A stretch of 6,397 nt of DNA from contig RGGX01000072.1 in the NCBI GenBank assembly GCA_010024485.1, forward strand, positions 1-6,397. The letters run 5' to 3'. Of the stretch, positions 4,697 through 6,397 are shown piece by piece. The translations under genes and the position numbers were made by a program. A model generated the notes under the pieces. The model saw only the letters and a list, made by a program, of their open reading frames with translations, was not told the origin of the DNA and ran no database searches. Position 1 is the stretch's first letter, and each line of letters begins with the position of its first letter. Origin of the DNA: Actinomycetota bacterium. Lineage in GTDB: Bacteria; Actinomycetota; Acidimicrobiia; Acidimicrobiales; Ilumatobacteraceae.

Positions 4697-5656
4697 TCAG
4701 GCGTGCTGGGTCTCCAGCCAACGCTCGGCGTCGATGGCGGCCATGCAACCCGAACCGGCGGCGGTGATCGCCTGACGGTAGGTGTGGTCCTGGACATCAC
4801 CACAGGCGAACACGCCCTCGATGTTGGTGCGACTCGAGCCGGGGACGGTCTCGAGATAGCCAGTTTCGTCCATGTCGAGGACTCCGGTGAACAGGTCGGT
4901 GTTCGGACGGTGGCCGATGGCGATGAAGACCCCGGTGACATCCATCGTTGAGACGGCGCCCGTGACGGTGTCGGTGACCTCGATGCTCTCGACGCGGTCC
5001 GCCCCGTTGATCTCGGTGACCGTGTGGTTCCACAGGATGTCGATCTTCGGATTGTCGAAGGCCCGTTGCTGCATGATCTTGCTGGCGCGGAACTCGTCGC
5101 GCCGGTGGATGATGGTGACCTTGTCGGCGAACTTCGTGAGGAACGTCGCCTCCTCGATGGCCGAGTCGCCGCCACCGACGACCGCGATCTCGTGCCCGCG
5201 GAAGAAGAAGCCGTCGCAGGTGGCGCAGGTGGAGAGTCCGTGGCCGATGAGTCGTTGCTCCGCCTCGAGGCCGAGCATCAGTGACCGAGCACCGGTGGAG
5301 ACGATGACCGACTGCGCCCGGTGCTCGTCGTCGCCGATCCAGACGCGGAACGGCCGTTCGGAGAAGTCGACGCGGGTCACCTTCTCGGTGATGAACTCCG
5401 CGCCGAAACGCTCGGCCTGAGCGCGAAAGTTCCCCATCAACTCCGGACCCATGACCCCCTCCGGGAACCCGGGGAAGTTCTCGACCTCGGTCGTCAGCAT
5501 CAACTGACCGCCGGGTTGGTCGCTGGTCGAGGACGGTTCGCCCTCGATCACGAGCGGGGTGAGCGAGGCCCGGGCCGTGTAGATGGCGGCCGTGAGTCCG
5601 GCGGGGCCCGATCCGATGATGATGACCGGACGGATGTCGTTGGGGGGAGTGGACAT
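4697..5656 (-). CDS. trxB: Thioredoxin-disulfide reductase (NADPH)
   Basis: A 319-residue flavoprotein that passes electrons from NADPH through FAD to thioredoxin in the cytoplasm. The FAD-binding motif is GSGPAG (15-20). The redox-active pair is CATC (Cys144 and Cys147, followed by Asp148). The NADPH domain carries GGGDSA (161-166) and the NADP-selecting HRRDEFR (184-190). The second FAD motif is GVFACGDV (281-288), and the closing GSGCMAAIDAERWL is typical. All expected residues are present and the length is normal for low-molecular-weight TrxB. The ATG at 5656 has GAGGAG four bases upstream. The gene starts 15 bases after the small membrane protein gene and is followed by trxA, so one operon is likely. 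Confidence 0.97.
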   Translation of the reverse strand: MSTPPNDIRPVIIIGSGPAGLTAAIYTARASLTPLVIEGEPSSTSDQPGGQLMLTTEVENFPGFPEGVMGPELMGNFRAQAERFGAEFITEKVTRVDFSERPFRVWIGDDEHRAQSVIVSTGARSLMLGLEAEQRLIGHGLSTCATCDGFFFRGHEIAVVGGGDSAIEEATFLTKFADKVTIIHRRDEFRASKIMQQRAFDNPKIDILWNHTVTEINGADRVESIEVTDTVTGAVSTMDVTGVFIAIGHRPNTDLFTGVLDMDETGYLETVPGSSRTNIEGVFACGDVQDHTYRQAITAAGSGCMAAIDAERWLETQHA

Positions 5657-5671
5657 GGAGCTCCTCGGATG

Positions 5672-5992
5672 TCAGGGGGTGCCGGAGCGTCGCCGCATGG
5701 CGGCCGAGCCGCCCACGACGAGGATCGCGCCGAGCAGGAGATAACTGATGTAGACCGCTCGTTCCTCGGACACCGCCAGCGCGATGAGCACCTGGAGGCC
5801 CCTGGTTGCGAGGATCAGCCCGATCACCGCGATCGCGATGCCGAGCAGGGCACCGAGTAGACCGAAGACGATGGTCCGGACGACGGTGACGATGTTGTTC
5901 GTGACCCGGTCGCGGACGACGCCGACCAGTCGGTCGATCTGCTCGGTGGTCTCCTCGGCCCAGTCCGGGTTCGTGAACGGGGTACCGGCCAT
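5672..5992 (-). CDS. Small membrane protein with two transmembrane segments, function unknown
   Basis: A 106-residue protein. Residues 1-37 are soluble and partly charged (DWAEETTEQIDRLVGVVRDR). Two hydrophobic stretches follow: about 38-63 (rich in Ile, Leu, Gly and Ala) and about 80-98. The C terminus is short and basic (MRRRSGTP), suggesting it stays in the cytoplasm, with both ends inside. Comparable two-helix proteins, some annotated as holin-like, occur beside trxB in related Actinomycetota as far as I recall, but no function is established. There is no ribosome-binding sequence before ATG 5992. A TACAGT box lies six bases upstream, so the message may be leaderless. It is followed after 15 bases by trxB, suggesting co-transcription with the thioredoxin genes. 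I do not recognise it by name. Confidence 0.8.
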   Translation of the reverse strand: MAGTPFTNPDWAEETTEQIDRLVGVVRDRVTNNIVTVVRTIVFGLLGALLGIAIAVIGLILATRGLQVLIALAVSEERAVYISYLLLGAILVVGGSAAMRRRSGTP

Positions 5993-5998
5993 GAGGCG

Positions 5999-6027
5999 AC
6001 TGTAGCGGCGGTCTGTCGGGGTCGGAA
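5999..6027 (-). promoter_or_regulatory. Possible promoter for a leaderless transcript
   Basis: On the - strand TACAGT (5999-6004) fits the actinobacterial -10 pattern TANNNT and lies six bases before the ATG at 5992, which would put transcription start at or next to the A of the ATG. A poor -35 match, TTCCGA (6022-6027), sits 17 bases further upstream. The lack of a ribosome-binding sequence supports a leaderless start. Confidence 0.4.
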
Positions 6028-6031
6028 CTGC

Positions 6032-6397
6032 TCAGGAGTCGGCGCGGAGGTCGACGACGAACGAGCAGTCCTCGACCGACAGCGCGGTGACGGTGGCGTT
6101 CGCGAGATCGAGGAAGAGGACGACCTCGACACCCCGGAACCGGGTCACGGCAACCGGTCCCCCTCCGATCATCACGCAGTCGGTGTCCGGAGGATCGAGC
6201 TCTCCGGCCTGGATGGCGCTCAGTGCTGCGAACGCCTCGTCGAGGAGCTCCTCGGGGACGATCGCTCCCTCCGGGTCGATCATGACGTCGTCGGCTTCGG
6301 CGGTGAGCACCTCGTCCATCGCCGCTGACTCCGTCTCCTCGGCACCGAACTCCTCGGAGGTGGTGGTGAGCTCCTCGATGGCCTCGTCATCGATCTC
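6032..6397 (-). CDS. Acidic protein of unknown function, C-terminal part (partial)
   Basis: The frame is open from the window edge to the TGA at 6032-6034, giving at least 121 residues; the N terminus lies outside. An internal ATG at 6319 would give 95 residues, but the acidic reading continues upstream without a stop, so I treat it as partial. The first 60 or so residues are strongly acidic with many Glu, Asp, Ala and Thr. The last 50 look like a small beta-rich domain (GGGPVAVTRFRGVEVVLFLD, then a strand ending DCSFVVDLRADS). Two cysteines are visible, and no membrane segment. In mycobacteria this position, upstream of trxB on the same strand, holds the anti-sigma-M gene. An extracytoplasmic anti-sigma domain is therefore possible, but position is the only support. 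The gene ends 39 bases before the small membrane protein gene. Confidence 0.65.
   Translation of the reverse strand, partial: EIDDEAIEELTTTSEEFGAEETESAAMDEVLTAEADDVMIDPEGAIVPEELLDEAFAALSAIQAGELDPPDTDCVMIGGGPVAVTRFRGVEVVLFLDLANATVTALSVEDCSFVVDLRADS

Overview
The window is a GC-rich chromosomal segment with the conserved origin-proximal gene order of Actinomycetota. On the + strand are the yidC tail, jag, rsmG, parA and parB. Facing them on the - strand are an acidic partial gene, a small membrane protein gene, trxB, trxA and a cwlM-like gene. Mycobacterium has the same backbone (sigM, anti-sigma M, trxB, trxA, cwlM against parB, parA, gid, jag, yidC). Short RsmG and CwlM proteins and the two-helix membrane gene beside trxB make me lean to a deep lineage such as Acidimicrobiia, but that is inference. 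No tRNA, rRNA, CRISPR, insertion sequence or phage gene was seen.

Layout, + strand (1-3201): the basic C-terminal tail of YidC, then Jag/KhpB with Jag_N, KH and R3H domains, then RsmG (16S rRNA m7G methyltransferase). A perfect 15-bp inverted repeat lies inside the start of rsmG. Three parS-type sites follow, one inside rsmG and two just before parA. ParA looks intact. ParB is not: its N-terminal CTPase domain is complete, but the frame stops inside the central DNA-binding domain. The next bases, in another frame, encode what looks like the last residues of a ParB dimerisation domain. About 100-130 codons therefore appear to be missing, by a real deletion or an assembly collapse.

The gap between the converging gene sets (3202-3349) is AT-rich (about 41% GC over 3261-3350, counted by hand). 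It carries one perfect DnaA box, a second consensus-type DnaA box, and two GAAC-N4-GTTC palindromes resembling LexA/SOS boxes of Gram-positive bacteria. Neither flanking gene starts here, so a promoter role is not the obvious one; an origin-like or DnaA-binding element is possible.

Layout, - strand (3350-6397): the cwlM-like gene encodes two peptidoglycan-binding repeats plus a degenerate amidase domain. Its first repeat lies upstream of any ATG, GTG or TTG, so the gene probably uses a rare start (CTG or ATT) coupled to the end of trxA. Thioredoxin and thioredoxin reductase form a redox pair. Upstream lie a 106-residue two-helix membrane protein with a possible leaderless promoter, and the C-terminal part of an acidic protein in the position mycobacteria use for anti-sigma factor M.

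As a set the genes link membrane protein insertion (YidC, Jag), ribosome maturation (RsmG), chromosome segregation (ParA, ParB, parS), cell-wall control (CwlM) and disulfide reduction (TrxA, TrxB). The points most worth following are the broken parB beside intact parS sites, the DnaA/SOS-like gap, the hidden cwlM start and the rsmG hairpin.
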